From Roseateles sp. (lineage in GTDB: Bacteria; Pseudomonadota; Gammaproteobacteria; Burkholderiales; Burkholderiaceae_C): a stretch of 34,977 nucleotides of DNA. Below the pieces are notes generated by a model. That model was not told the DNA's origin, did not search any database, and worked only from the letters and a program-made list of their open reading frames with translations. Position numbers and translations under genes: made by a program. Shown here piece after piece: positions 16,727 through 25,632 of the stretch (position 1 is its first letter; every line of letters starts with the position of its first letter). The DNA lies in the NCBI GenBank assembly GCA_015657635.1, contig JACDQM010000124.1:1-34977 (forward strand). The letters are read 5' to 3'.

Positions 16727-17365
16727 ATGGCTTGGACCCAAGACCAGATGGCCGCACGTGCGGCCCAGGAGCTGCAGGACGGCTTCTACGTGAACCTCGG
16801 CATCGGCATCCCGACGCTGGTGGCCAACTTCGTGCCCGACCATATCGAGGTCTGGCTGCAAAGCGAGAACGGCATGCTGGGCATCGGCCCCTTCCCGTAT
16901 GAGGACGAGGTGGATGCCGACCTGATCAATGCCGGCAAGCAGACCGTCACCACCATCAAGGGCTCGTCGATCTTCGGCAGCCACGACAGCTTCGCGATGA
17001 TTCGCGGCGGCAAGATCAATCTGTCCATCCTGGGCGCCATGCAGGTGACGGCCAAGGGCGACCTGGCCAACTGGATGATCCCAGGCAAGATGGTCAAGGG
17101 CATGGGCGGCGCGATGGACCTGGTGGCCGGCGTCAAGCGCGTGATCATCCTGATGGAGCATGTGGCCAAGAAGAAGGACGGCACCGAGGACCTGAAGATC
17201 CTGGCCGAGTGCACGCTGCCGCTGACTGGGCAGGGCGTGGTCGACCGCATCATCACCGACCTGGGCGTGATGGACGTGACACCCGAGGGCTTGAAGCTGG
17301 TCGAACTGGCCGATGGCGTGACGCGCGAGTTCATCCAGAGCAAAACGGGCGTGCCGCTGCTCTGA
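16727..17365 (+). CDS. scoB: Succinyl-CoA:3-ketoacid CoA-transferase subunit B
   Basis: A 212-residue subunit B (AtoA-type) completing the CoA-transferase. The catalytic Glu is Glu47 in [14 protein letters not shown], the residue that forms the glutamyl-CoA thioester in this family. Other conserved segments are [13 protein letters not shown] (23-35), [16 protein letters not shown] and [26 protein letters not shown] 16727 is preceded by AGGAG at eight bases. A strong terminator follows 24 bp after the stop, ending the scoAB transcript. Confidence 0.95.
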   Translation: MAWTQDQMAARAAQELQDGFYVNLGIGIPTLVANFVPDHIEVWLQSENGMLGIGPFPYEDEVDADLINAGKQTVTTIKGSSIFGSHDSFAMIRGGKINLSILGAMQVTAKGDLANWMIPGKMVKGMGGAMDLVAGVKRVIILMEHVAKKKDGTEDLKILAECTLPLTGQGVVDRIITDLGVMDVTPEGLKLVELADGVTREFIQSKTGVPLL

Positions 17366-17388
17366 CAGGCGCTCGGATGCGGATCAAG

Positions 17389-17417
17389 AAAGGCTGACGG
17401 CGACGTCAGCCTTTTTT
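17389..17417 (+). terminator. Rho-independent terminator of scoAB
   Basis: An 11-bp perfect stem (AAAGGCTGACG / CGTCAGCCTTT) with a GCGA tetraloop is followed by more T residues (T-run 17412-17417). This is the clearest intrinsic terminator in the window, placed directly after scoB. Confidence 0.93.
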
Positions 17418-17559
17418 CTTACGCGCTCGAAAACGCTGATGTGGTGTTCTTGTGTACGGATTGGCATCAGACGTAACGGCGTGCAGTCTTGAGGTGAAAC
17501 TCGGCTCAGGCATGGCTACATTGCGGCCATTGCTGAGTCATCAGCCCTGAGGTCCCGCC

Positions 17560-19412
17560 GTGAAACAAGTTCTTCGAGACAGGCCCGTTCTGGCCGACCC
17601 GCTTGATGCGGACCTTGCAGCCCAGACCGCGGCGCCAGCGCCGCCGGCCGCCGATGCTTCGTCTGCTCTGCAATCCGCCGGGCCGGCGGGAGGCGCGGCG
17701 CTGTTGGCGTCGGCTTCGGCGGCCCTGCTGGCGGCCTGTGGCGGCGGTGGCGGTAGCGATGCCCCGGCGCCATCCCCGGCACCCGCACCTGCGCCGGGAC
17801 CTGCTCCTGCTCCAGCACCCGCACCTTCGCCTGCTCCGGCACCAGCGCCAGCGCCAGCGCCTTCGCCTGCTCCAGCGCCAGCCCCGGCGCCAGTCTTGGT
17901 GACCGATGCCCAGGCCGCGCGCTTCCTGGCGCAAGCCGGCTTTTCTGCCAGCAGCAATGAGATCTCCGAGCTCAAGACCAAGGGCTTCGCGGGCTGGCTG
18001 GACGAGCAGTTCGCGCTGCCGCGCAGCCAGTCGCACTACGACTGGATGGTGGCCAAGGGCTATGCGGTGGAGGCCAACCGCGATGGCTTCAACGGCACCG
18101 ACAACACGCTGTGGCGCAAGCTGATCGGCGCGCCCGATGTGCTGCGGCAGCGCGTCACGCTGGCGCTGTCCGAGATCTTTGTGGTTTCGATGGCCGGCTG
18201 CCGGTCAGCTGGCGCGGTTTCCTGGCAGCGTCCTATGTGGACGGGCTGGAGCAGCATGCCTTCGGCAGCTATCGCCAGCTGCTGGAGGCCGTGACGCTGT
18301 CGCCCGCCATGGGCGTCTACCTGAACATGCGCGGCAACCGCAAGGAAGAACCGAGCACCGGCCGTGTGCCCGACGAGAACTATGCGCGAGAGGTGATGCA
18401 GCTCTTCACCATCGGACTGGTCGAGCTGAACCTGGACGGCACACCCAAGCTGGGCGCCAATGGCAAGCCGCAGGACACCTACACCCAGGCCCAGATCACC
18501 GAGCTGGCGCGGGTGCTGACCGGCTGGGAGTTCGACAACGCCTTGCCGGATGACCCTGGCTATGCCCGCCGGCCCATGGTGCATGTGGCCAGCCGCTTCT
18601 CGACCGGCGCCAAGAAGGTGCTGACGGCGGACATTCCGGCTACCGCCGATGGCCCGACGGCGCTGAAGACGGCGCTGGACACGCTGGCCAACCACCCCAA
18701 TGTCGGCCCCTTCATTGGCCGGCAACTGATCCAGCGCCTGGTCTGCTCCAACCCCAGCGCGGCCTATGTGCAGCGCGTGGCCAGTGCCTTCAACAACAAC
18801 GGGGCGGGCCAGCGCGGCGACCTGAAGGCCGTGATCCGCGCCATCCTGCTGGACAGCGAGGCACGCAACGTCTCCACCGATCCCGCCGGTGGCAAGCTGC
18901 GTGAGCCGCTGCAGCGCTTTGTGCAATGGGCGCGCAGCGTGGGCCTGACTTCGCCGACCGATCTGTGGAATGTCGGCAATCTGTCCGACCCCGCCACCCG
19001 CCTGGGCCAGAGCCCCTTGCGCGCGCCCTCGGTGTTCAACTTCTTCCGGCCTGGCTATGTGCCGCCGAACTCGGTGCTGGGCAACAACGGCATCACCGCG
19101 CCCGAGTTCCAGCTCTGCAACGAGAGCACGGTCGCCGGCTATCTGAACTACATGCAGAGCGTGATCGTCAGCGGCGTCGGCGAGCTCAAGCCCAGTTATG
19201 CCACCGAGCTGGCCACGGCCAATGACGCGATGGCCCTGGTGGCGCGCTGGGCGCTGTTGCTGGCGGGTGATGGCCTGAGTGCGGCGACGCGCAGCACCAT
19301 CGCCACCGCGGTTTCAAGCATTGCCGCCACCAACGACACCGGCCGCCTCAACCGCATCTACGCGACGCTGTTGATGATCCTGGCCTGCCCCGAATACCTG
19401 ATCCAGAAGTGA
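17560..19412 (+). pseudogene. DUF1800 family protein with Pro-Ala linker, one 1-base frameshift
   Basis: DUF1800 protein of about 617 residues when repaired; biochemical function is unknown. The GTG at 17560 has GAGG about nine bases upstream. A long polar N-terminus precedes a hydrophobic Ala/Leu stretch ending LLAAC-GGGGGSD, a possible lipobox, then a 44-residue alternating Pro-Ala linker, then the DUF1800 domain (LVTDAQAARFLAQAGF; LIGAPDVLRQRVTLALSEIFVVS). The frame breaks near 18202: MAG-LPVSWRGF is expected and one C is missing. The rest, with typical ENYAREVMQLFTIGL, LTGWEF, IGRQLIQRLV and PSVFNFFRPGY, is intact. It is followed after eight bases by a DUF1501 gene, its usual partner. Lipid anchoring is inferred; the region before the lipobox is unusually long. 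Confidence 0.87.
17761..17892 (+). repeat. Degenerate Pro-Ala coding repeat in the DUF1800 gene
   Basis: Twenty-two consecutive X-Pro dipeptides (X mostly Ala, with three Ser and one Gly) encoded by varied codons (gcg/gct/gca/gcc with cca/ccg/cct/ccc). It likely makes an extended, rigid linker between the membrane anchor and the folded domain. The low-complexity GC-rich DNA is prone to slippage. Confidence 0.85.
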
Positions 19413-19420
19413 GGCGCACC

Positions 19421-20818
19421 ATGACGAGCAAGCCAAGAATCGGACTGGCCGCGCTGCAGCGCCGTGAGTTCCTGCGCCGCGGCGCCGCTTTGGGCATCGC
19501 CGGCACCGCCACGCCCTGGGCCCTGAACCTGGCCGCCATCGGCGAGGCTGCGGCGCAGACCGCGCCCAGCGACTACAAGGCCTTGGTCTGCGTCTTCCTC
19601 TATGGCGGCAACGACTACGGCAACACCCTGGTGCCTTACGACCAGACCTCCTACAACAGCTACGCGCAGATCCGTCAGACGATTGCCACGCCGCGCGCTG
19701 ATCTGGCGGCCACGCTGCTGTCGCCGGCCACCGCGCTGGCCAACGGCCGGCAGATGGCGCTGGCGCCGCAGATGAGCCGGCTCAAAGGCGTTTTCGATGC
19801 CGGCCGCTTGGGCGTGCTGCTCAATGTCGGCCCGCTGGTGCAGCCCACCACGCTGGCGCAGTACCAGGCCAAGAGCGTGCCGCTGCCGCCCAAGCTGTTC
19901 TCGCACAACGACCAGCAGAGCGTCTGGCAGGCCTCTAATCCCGAGGGGGCCACCACGGGCTGGGGCGGGCGCATGGGCGATCTGTTCCTGAACGGCAACG
20001 CCACCAGCACCTTCACCTGCATCAATGTCTCGGGCAATGCGGTCTTCATGTCCGGCCAGCAGGCGGTGCAGTACCAGATCTCAAGCAGCGGCGCCGTGGC
20101 CATCAACGGTGTCACCAAGCCCTTGTTCGGCTCGCAGGCCTGTGCCAATGCGCTGCGCACGCTGATCACCGACAGCCGCAGCCACTGGATGGAGCAGGAG
20201 TTGAACCGGGTGGTGAGCCGCTCGGTCAACGCGCAGGCCTCGGTCAGCGCGGCGCTGGCCAGCCTGCCGGCGCTGGCCACGGCCTTTCCGGCCAACAACA
20301 GCCTGGCCACGCAGCTGCAGATGGTGGCGAGGCTGATCGGCTCCCGCAACACCCTGGGCGCCAAGCGTCAGGTCTTCTTCGTATCACTGGGCGGCTTCGA
20401 CCTGCACGACTTCCTGCCGCAGCAGCACCCGGGCCTGCTGACCAATGTCAGCGAGGCGATGGGTGCCTTCCATGATGCGCTGGTGGAACTGGGTGTGATC
20501 AACAACGTCACCGCCTTCACCGCCTCGGACTTCGGTCGCACGCTGACCAGCAATGGCGACGGCTCCGACCACGGCTGGGGCAGCCATCACCTGCTGATGG
20601 GCGGCGCGCTGAAGCCGCGCAACTTCTTCGGCCAACTGCCATCCGTCAGCGTCAACGGCCCGGACGATGTGGGCCAGGGCCGCCTGCTGCCGACCACGGC
20701 GGTGGACCAGCTGGCTGCCTCGCTGGCCACCTGGATGGGCGTCAGCGCCAGCGACCTGCCGCGGGTGTTGCCGCAGATTACCAACTACACGCAGCGCGAC
20801 CTGGGCTTATTTGCTTGA
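19421..20818 (+). CDS. DUF1501 family protein, Tat-exported
   Basis: A 465-residue DUF1501 protein, a family placed in the alkaline phosphatase/sulfatase-like superfamily but without a settled reaction. The N-terminus is a Tat signal (RREFLRRGAALGIAG, residues 14-28) followed by cleavage near AAA-QT, so it is exported folded, probably with cofactor. Family motifs are VFLYGGNDYGNTLVPYD, LFSHNDQQSVWQ, FFVSLGGFDLHD and TASDFGRTLTSNGDGSDHGWG. ATG 19421 has GAGG upstream. It forms the usual tandem pair with the DUF1800 gene before it. Confidence 0.93.
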   Translation: MTSKPRIGLAALQRREFLRRGAALGIAGTATPWALNLAAIGEAAAQTAPSDYKALVCVFLYGGNDYGNTLVPYDQTSYNSYAQIRQTIATPRADLAATLLSPATALANGRQMALAPQMSRLKGVFDAGRLGVLLNVGPLVQPTTLAQYQAKSVPLPPKLFSHNDQQSVWQASNPEGATTGWGGRMGDLFLNGNATSTFTCINVSGNAVFMSGQQAVQYQISSSGAVAINGVTKPLFGSQACANALRTLITDSRSHWMEQELNRVVSRSVNAQASVSAALASLPALATAFPANNSLATQLQMVARLIGSRNTLGAKRQVFFVSLGGFDLHDFLPQQHPGLLTNVSEAMGAFHDALVELGVINNVTAFTASDFGRTLTSNGDGSDHGWGSHHLLMGGALKPRNFFGQLPSVSVNGPDDVGQGRLLPTTAVDQLAASLATWMGVSASDLPRVLPQITNYTQRDLGLFA

Positions 20819-20830
20819 AGCGCTCGGCGC

Positions 20831-22921
20831 TCAGCGCGCCAGCAGCCCGTCAAACTGCCGCGCGGCCTTGGCGCGGCGGGCCTGTTCCTGGCGGCCGAAC
20901 TGGTCCAGCTGCAGCGCTTCTTCGTTGAGGCGCTCACGCACCGTCATCGGCCGGGCCTGGCCAGCGGCGAGTGCGGCCTGGTCCAGGTTCTGGCCCCAGC
21001 TGAGGCCACGCCGCAGCTGGATGGGCGCGGCCAGCTTGGAGACCGAGTCGGCGGCCAGCCAGGGCATCAGGTCGGCCAGCACCAGGGCCACGCGCGGCTT
21101 CACCGCGGCATCGCCGATACGGCCGCGCTGGCCCCAGGTGACGATCAGGTCGGCACTGGCGGCACCGTCTTGCAACCTCGGCGTGATGCCGTAGTCGCGC
21201 AGCACGCCGTAGCGCAGCTGCATCAGCGCTTCTTCCAGCAGCATCGCGGCATCTTCGCGCGGCACGCTCTGGCTGCTGGGCAGCGAGTAGCTGTAGTCGT
21301 CGGTGACCCGGTCCAGGCTGAAGAAGCGCGTGATGTCGTCCGGCGTGTAAGCGTTCTGTACCGCAGTCGCGGTCTCGCCGAAGAACAGCACGCGGCCCAG
21401 TGCCACCATTTCCTGCGAGAAGAAGGGCAGCTGCTGCTGCAGCTGCTGCGAAGCGGTGCTGGTTGGCACGGCCTCATAGACGCGCAGATTCGAGGGCAGC
21501 GAGGCATGCACGCGCGGCGGCAGGAAATCGGCTGCATGCGCCAGCTCGTGATAGAGCAGGCGGCCCAACTCGAAGCGCAGCTCAGCAATGTCGCGGCTGC
21601 CGCGCTCCTTGACCGGATAGGCCTTGACCGCATGGCTGTTGTTCAGCACATAGCGCCAGGGCGAGCTGTAGGACAGGGTCTTGCCATAGGCGCTGCGCGG
21701 ATCGGGCGATTCGCTCAGCGTGTCGCGCTGGGCCGGAGTCAGCCACAGATAGGAGGCATCCAGATAGATCGCGCCGGTGGCGCTCCAGTAGAAGGCCGGT
21801 CGCACGCGCGAGCCGATCACCACCGCGGTGGTGGCGTTCAGCATGCGGCGGAAATCACCGTTGGGATCCTGCTCGCGCAGGAAGCGCTCGAACACCTCGC
21901 CCATCCAGTCGTTGGAAACGAGCACGCGCTGCATCACCTGTTCGACGCTGGGCGCTGCGCCGCCGGTGGACTGGCCCAGCAGCGGCAGCCGGCCCAGCGT
22001 GCACAGATTGTTGGACGCGCTGCCGCTCAGCCCCGGGTGGTAGATGCAATCGGCGAGCGCGCTCGCATGCGGGCTGCTGTCCAGATAGGGGTAGACGCGG
22101 CTGCTCGGGCTGTCGGCGCCGAACAGCGGGCTGGCGGCGGCGTTGGGCGGGGTCTGCACCAGCAGCTTGAACTCATCGCTGAAGCTGCGGCCATCGGTCA
22201 GCGTGATCTGGGCCCTCAGGCTGAGCAGGCTGTCGCCGCTGACGCTGGGCGCTTTGAAGATCAGCAGGCTGTCATCGATCTTGTCCAGGCTCGGCGTGGG
22301 GCCACTGAGCACGCTCCACTGATAGCGCGCGCCGCTGAGCTGCGCCTCGCTCAGGCCGCGCGGCCAGGCGCGCAAGGACAGGCTGCCGCCGCTCCACACC
22401 GAAGGCTCGCCGCGCACCGTCACGCCGGCGCTGGCCTCATCGGCCTTGGCGTTGAAGCTCAGCTCGCCGCTGAACGGTCGGCCATTGGCGTCGGAGAAGC
22501 TGACGGACAGGCGGTAGGCAGAGGCACTGGGCGGCTCGATGCTGAGCGCAGGCGAGCGGGCCGAGCTCAGCGCCAGCGCCGGGCCGGACAGCTGGGCCCA
22601 GCGCGGATTCAGCAAGCGGCCACTGCCGCAGGCCAGCAGGCTGATCTCGCTGGCGCGGCCGGTCAGCGGCTCGGTCTCGAAGGCCAGGCGCGCCACCGAG
22701 CCGCTCTCGCAGCTCTGGCTCAGTGGCGGCACGGTCTGCACCGGCGGGGTGGGGGTGACGGGTGTCTCGCTGCCCGAACCTCCGCCGCCGCCACAGCCCA
22801 CCAGCACGGCGCCGAGCAGCAGACCCAGCAGCGCAGCCGCCGGCCTGAGCCGCGGGTGTGGCTCATCTTGGTGGTGCCGGCTCGGGTCTGTCGAATGTCG
22901 GGCAGTGGGCAGCGCTCTCAC
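20831..22921 (-). CDS. Predicted lipoprotein with HELAH zinc-protease-like motif
   Basis: A 696-residue protein I cannot assign to a named family. A hydrophobic stretch ending VLVGC-GGGGGSGS looks like a lipobox, followed by a Pro/Thr linker. Residues about 75-270 are beta-rich, resembling Ig-like/PKD-type modules. Residues 458-462 are HELAH, the HExxH zinc-protease signature, in RLLYHELAHAADFLPPRVH. The chosen GTG 22921 has GGAG six bases upstream but gives a 43-residue signal region. An ATG about 57 bases further in, with one G restored in a CCCGCGG run, would give a classic short signal (MSHTRRLRPAAALLGLLLG), so a frameshift here is possible. It converges on DUF1501 with a 12-bp gap. Confidence 0.75.
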   Translation of the reverse strand: MRALPTARHSTDPSRHHQDEPHPRLRPAAALLGLLLGAVLVGCGGGGGSGSETPVTPTPPVQTVPPLSQSCESGSVARLAFETEPLTGRASEISLLACGSGRLLNPRWAQLSGPALALSSARSPALSIEPPSASAYRLSVSFSDANGRPFSGELSFNAKADEASAGVTVRGEPSVWSGGSLSLRAWPRGLSEAQLSGARYQWSVLSGPTPSLDKIDDSLLIFKAPSVSGDSLLSLRAQITLTDGRSFSDEFKLLVQTPPNAAASPLFGADSPSSRVYPYLDSSPHASALADCIYHPGLSGSASNNLCTLGRLPLLGQSTGGAAPSVEQVMQRVLVSNDWMGEVFERFLREQDPNGDFRRMLNATTAVVIGSRVRPAFYWSATGAIYLDASYLWLTPAQRDTLSESPDPRSAYGKTLSYSSPWRYVLNNSHAVKAYPVKERGSRDIAELRFELGRLLYHELAHAADFLPPRVHASLPSNLRVYEAVPTSTASQQLQQQLPFFSQEMVALGRVLFFGETATAVQNAYTPDDITRFFSLDRVTDDYSYSLPSSQSVPREDAAMLLEEALMQLRYGVLRDYGITPRLQDGAASADLIVTWGQRGRIGDAAVKPRVALVLADLMPWLAADSVSKLAAPIQLRRGLSWGQNLDQAALAAGQARPMTVRERLNEEALQLDQFGRQEQARRAKAARQFDGLLAR

Positions 22922-22985
22922 ACGGATCTCCAGCTGGGTGTTGGCGGGAGTTTCCCATGCAAGGCGGGCCCGCTACCATGGGGTC

Positions 22986-24821
22986 ATGCCTTGCCCACAA
23001 CGCTCTTGCGATCAATTTCGCCATCGCTTGCACCTGCCTGTGCTGGTGCTTCTTTTCACATTGGTCGGCTGCGCCACGCCACCACCGCCGGCGCCACCGG
23101 CCGCTGCGCCGCTGCAGCCCGAAGGTGCCAGCGGCTACCAGGCCAAGCCGGGCTGGCACTTTAAGCGTCAGGCCGTGGCCGCTGCTAATCCGTTGGCCAC
23201 TGAAGCGGGCGCGCAGATTCTGCGCCAGGGGGGCAGCGCCATCGACGCAGCGGTGGCGGTGCAGATGGTGTTGACCTTGGTGGAGCCGCAGTCCAGCGGC
23301 ATCGGCGGAGGCGCCTTTCTGATGCACTGGGACGGCCAGCGCGTGCAGGCTTTCGACGGCCGGGAAACTGCGCCAGCGGCGGCTGACGAAGCCTTGTTTC
23401 TGCAGCCCGATGGCAAGCCCATGCCCTTCCTGAAAGCTGCGGTCGGCGGCCGTGCTGTGGGGGTGCCAGGCGCGGTGCGCATGCTGGAAATGGCGCATCG
23501 CCAGCATGGGCGCCTGCCCTGGGCGCAGCTTTTCGCGCCCGCGATCCGCCTGGCCGAGCAGGGCTTTGAGGTCAGTCCGCGCCTGCAGACCTTGCTGTCG
23601 ACGGAAACAGCGCTGAAGCAGGACCAGCAGGCTTTGGCCTACTTCTTCGATACCGATGGGAAACCCTGGCCGGTCGGCCACCGGCTGCGCAATCCGGCCT
23701 TGGCCGCAGTGCTGCGTGCCATCGCTGAAAAGGGCAGTGCGGCCCTTCATGAGCCAGGCGCCATCGCCGCTGATCTGCTCGGGCGGGTTCAGCACCACGC
23801 TGGCAACCCCGGCCGCCTGAGCCAGGCAGACCTCAGTGCCTACCAGGCGCTGGAGCGCGAGCCGCTGTGCCAGGTCTGGCGCGCACGCTGGCGCATCTGC
23901 GGCTTCCCGCCGCCTTCCAGCGGCCATCTCACCTTGATGCAGATGCTTTATCTGATCGATGCCAAGGGCATGCCGGCCCAGCCGCTGACCGATGGCGTGC
24001 CGACGGCCGAGATGCTGCACCTCTACACCGAGTCTGCCAGGCTGGCCTTCGCTGACCGCGCCCAGTACATCGGCGACCCGAGCTTTGTGGCCGCGCCGGG
24101 CGGGCGCTGGGACAGCCTGCTGGACGCCGGCTATCTGAGCAGCCGCGCCGCCTTGATCGGCGAGCGCAGCATGGGCAGCGCCACCGCCGGCCAACCCGGC
24201 GCGCTGCGCCAGGCCTGGGCGCCTCAAGCCGAGCAGCCCGAGTACGGCACCAGCCATATCAGCGTGGTCGATGCGCAAGGCCGCGCGGTGGCGTTGACCA
24301 CCAGCATCGAGGCGGTATTCGGCGCCCGCCTGATGAGCGATGGCGGCAGCGGCCTGGCCGGCGGCTTCCTGCTCAACAACCAGCTGACCGACTTCGCGCT
24401 GGCGCCGCGAGATGCGCAGGGCCGCCCAGTGGCGAACCGGCTGGAGCCGGGCAAGCGTCCGCGCTCGTCGATGAGCCCGACCCTGGTGTTCGACGCCCGC
24501 GATGGCCGCCTGCTGATGAGCCTGGGCTCGCCGGGCGGCCCGGCCATCATCCACTTCACCGCCAAGACCCTGCTGGGCACGCTGGCCTGGGGGCTGGATG
24601 CACAGCAGGCCATCAACTTGCCCAACTTTGGCAGCTTCAACGGGCCGACGCTTGTGGAGGCCAGACGCTTTCCGGCGGCCACCGTCGACGCGCTGAAAGC
24701 CCGCGCTCATGCGCTCCAGCAGATCGAGATGCCCAGCGGCCTGCAGGCGATCGAGCGCAAGTCACCGGGCTGGTTCGGCGGCGCAGACCCGCGGCGCGAA
24801 GGCGTGGTACGCGGCGACTGA
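22986..24821 (+). CDS. ggt: Gamma-glutamyltransferase-like Ntn hydrolase, predicted lipoprotein
   Basis: A 611-residue Ntn-hydrolase of the gamma-glutamyltranspeptidase family, which transfers or hydrolyses gamma-glutamyl groups (glutathione and related peptides). The N-terminal segment LPVLVLLFTLVGC with Cys29 is a lipobox, so the enzyme is probably membrane-anchored; a Pro/Ala linker follows. Family motifs are AAANPLATEAGAQIL, GGSAIDAAVAVQMVLTLVEP, SSGIGGGAFLMHWDG and GRETAPAAA. The autocleavage nucleophile is Thr422 in EYGTSHISVVD. After it come LLNNQLTDF and PRSSMSPTLVFD. ATG 22986 is chosen because the signal peptide starts there, although the frame is open further upstream. Acylase activity on other amides cannot be excluded. 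Confidence 0.9.
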   Translation: MPCPQRSCDQFRHRLHLPVLVLLFTLVGCATPPPPAPPAAAPLQPEGASGYQAKPGWHFKRQAVAAANPLATEAGAQILRQGGSAIDAAVAVQMVLTLVEPQSSGIGGGAFLMHWDGQRVQAFDGRETAPAAADEALFLQPDGKPMPFLKAAVGGRAVGVPGAVRMLEMAHRQHGRLPWAQLFAPAIRLAEQGFEVSPRLQTLLSTETALKQDQQALAYFFDTDGKPWPVGHRLRNPALAAVLRAIAEKGSAALHEPGAIAADLLGRVQHHAGNPGRLSQADLSAYQALEREPLCQVWRARWRICGFPPPSSGHLTLMQMLYLIDAKGMPAQPLTDGVPTAEMLHLYTESARLAFADRAQYIGDPSFVAAPGGRWDSLLDAGYLSSRAALIGERSMGSATAGQPGALRQAWAPQAEQPEYGTSHISVVDAQGRAVALTTSIEAVFGARLMSDGGSGLAGGFLLNNQLTDFALAPRDAQGRPVANRLEPGKRPRSSMSPTLVFDARDGRLLMSLGSPGGPAIIHFTAKTLLGTLAWGLDAQQAINLPNFGSFNGPTLVEARRFPAATVDALKARAHALQQIEMPSGLQAIERKSPGWFGGADPRREGVVRGD

Positions 24822-24838
24822 AGGCCCTGGCGGCGGCT

Positions 24839-24865
24839 GCCGGCGTGACGCATCTCACGTCCGGC
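24839..24865 (+). terminator. Hairpin after the gamma-glutamyltransferase gene
   Basis: An imperfect inverted repeat GCCGG-C-GTGA / TCAC-GT-CCGGC with a 6-base loop begins 17 bases after the stop codon. No T tract follows, so this is only a plausible terminator or mRNA-stabilising hairpin. The rest of the 139-bp gap to the PEP-CTERM gene shows nothing else I can name. Confidence 0.35.
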
Positions 24866-24960
24866 CGCCCGAACCGCCCGCATCGGGGATCAACAGGCGC
24901 AGTGCTCATGCAGACACTGCAGACCATTGCAACCCGGCCGCTGCGCCCCTGGTCTCCGTC

Positions 24961-25626
24961 ATGACACTTCTTGCCCGCCTGAACCTTGTCGCCGCCAGCC
25001 TGCTGACCGCCTTCGCCACCGGCGCACAGGCCGCACCGGTCATCCTGACGCAGTTCTCGCTGGGCTCGGAAGCCATCGACACCAGCCTCTCGGGCACGGT
25101 CAATGTCGGCCAGTTCCGCGGCCAGGCCGATCTGGGCAAGGGCATGCAGGATTTCCTGACCTTCTGCGTGGACATCCTGCAGCCGTTCTCCTTCAACACC
25201 ACCTACCAGCACCAGTTCGCGGCCACCGGCAGTGACAACGGCTTCACTGCGCGCCAGGCCGACCTGATGGGCCGCCTCTACACCCTCGCCGGTGCTATCG
25301 ACACCAAGACCGAAAGCGTGGCCTTCCAGCTGGCGCTGTGGGAAATCCTGTACGACAGCAACGGCCCGCTGAACCTGCTGGCCGGCAACTTCTTCCTGCA
25401 GTCCGGCGGCAGCGATGCGGTGCGCAACCAGGCGGCCAACTGGTTCGGCCAGCTCGACGCGACCCAGAGCCAGTACACCGTGACCCGTCTGTATCACCAG
25501 GATCGGCAGGACTTCATCGTGGCTCAGCGCAATGCCGTGCCCGAGCCGGCTTCGCTGGCGCTGAGCCTGGTGGCGCTGGGTGGGCTGGCCTTGGCCCGAC
25601 GTCGCCAGGCGGCCAAGCGCCGCTGA
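24961..25626 (+). CDS. PEP-CTERM sorting domain protein
   Basis: A 221-residue exported protein with a signal peptide (residues 1-24, ending AQA-AP) and a C-terminal PEP-CTERM signal: VPEPASLALSLVALGGLALA followed by Arg-rich RRRQAAKRR. Such proteins are recognised by exosortase EpsH/XrtA-type enzymes and are linked to exopolysaccharide export. The body (FCVDILQPFSFNTTYQHQF, ALWEILYD, WFGQLD) resembles other cell-surface PEP-CTERM proteins of unknown role. ATG 24961 starts the hydrophobic signal; no strong ribosome site is evident. It converges with the UbiM-like gene, with six bases between stops. No exosortase gene is in the window. Confidence 0.88.
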   Translation: MTLLARLNLVAASLLTAFATGAQAAPVILTQFSLGSEAIDTSLSGTVNVGQFRGQADLGKGMQDFLTFCVDILQPFSFNTTYQHQFAATGSDNGFTARQADLMGRLYTLAGAIDTKTESVAFQLALWEILYDSNGPLNLLAGNFFLQSGGSDAVRNQAANWFGQLDATQSQYTVTRLYHQDRQDFIVAQRNAVPEPASLALSLVALGGLALARRRQAAKRR

Positions 25627-25632
25627 AGCAGC

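Noticed and set aside
17761..17892. Repetitive DNA considered as a CRISPR or satellite
   Set aside because: The repeat is in frame, codon-varied and encodes a Pro-Ala linker; there are no direct repeats with unique spacers.
22539..22985. Extended N-terminus for the gamma-glutamyltransferase
   Set aside because: The frame is open, but it lies antisense to the lipoprotein gene, and the signal peptide with lipobox begins at 22986.
21170..23164. Long plus-strand open frame (664 codons) opposite the HELAH lipoprotein gene
   Set aside because: Ala/Gly/Arg/Gln-rich low-similarity translation without family motifs; a typical antisense shadow in GC-rich DNA. The minus-strand frame has a lipobox and HExxH.
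24895..24945. Possible sigma-54 type promoter (TGC-rich -24/-12) before the PEP-CTERM gene
   Set aside because: A TTGC is present, but the required GG at about -24 with correct spacing is missing.
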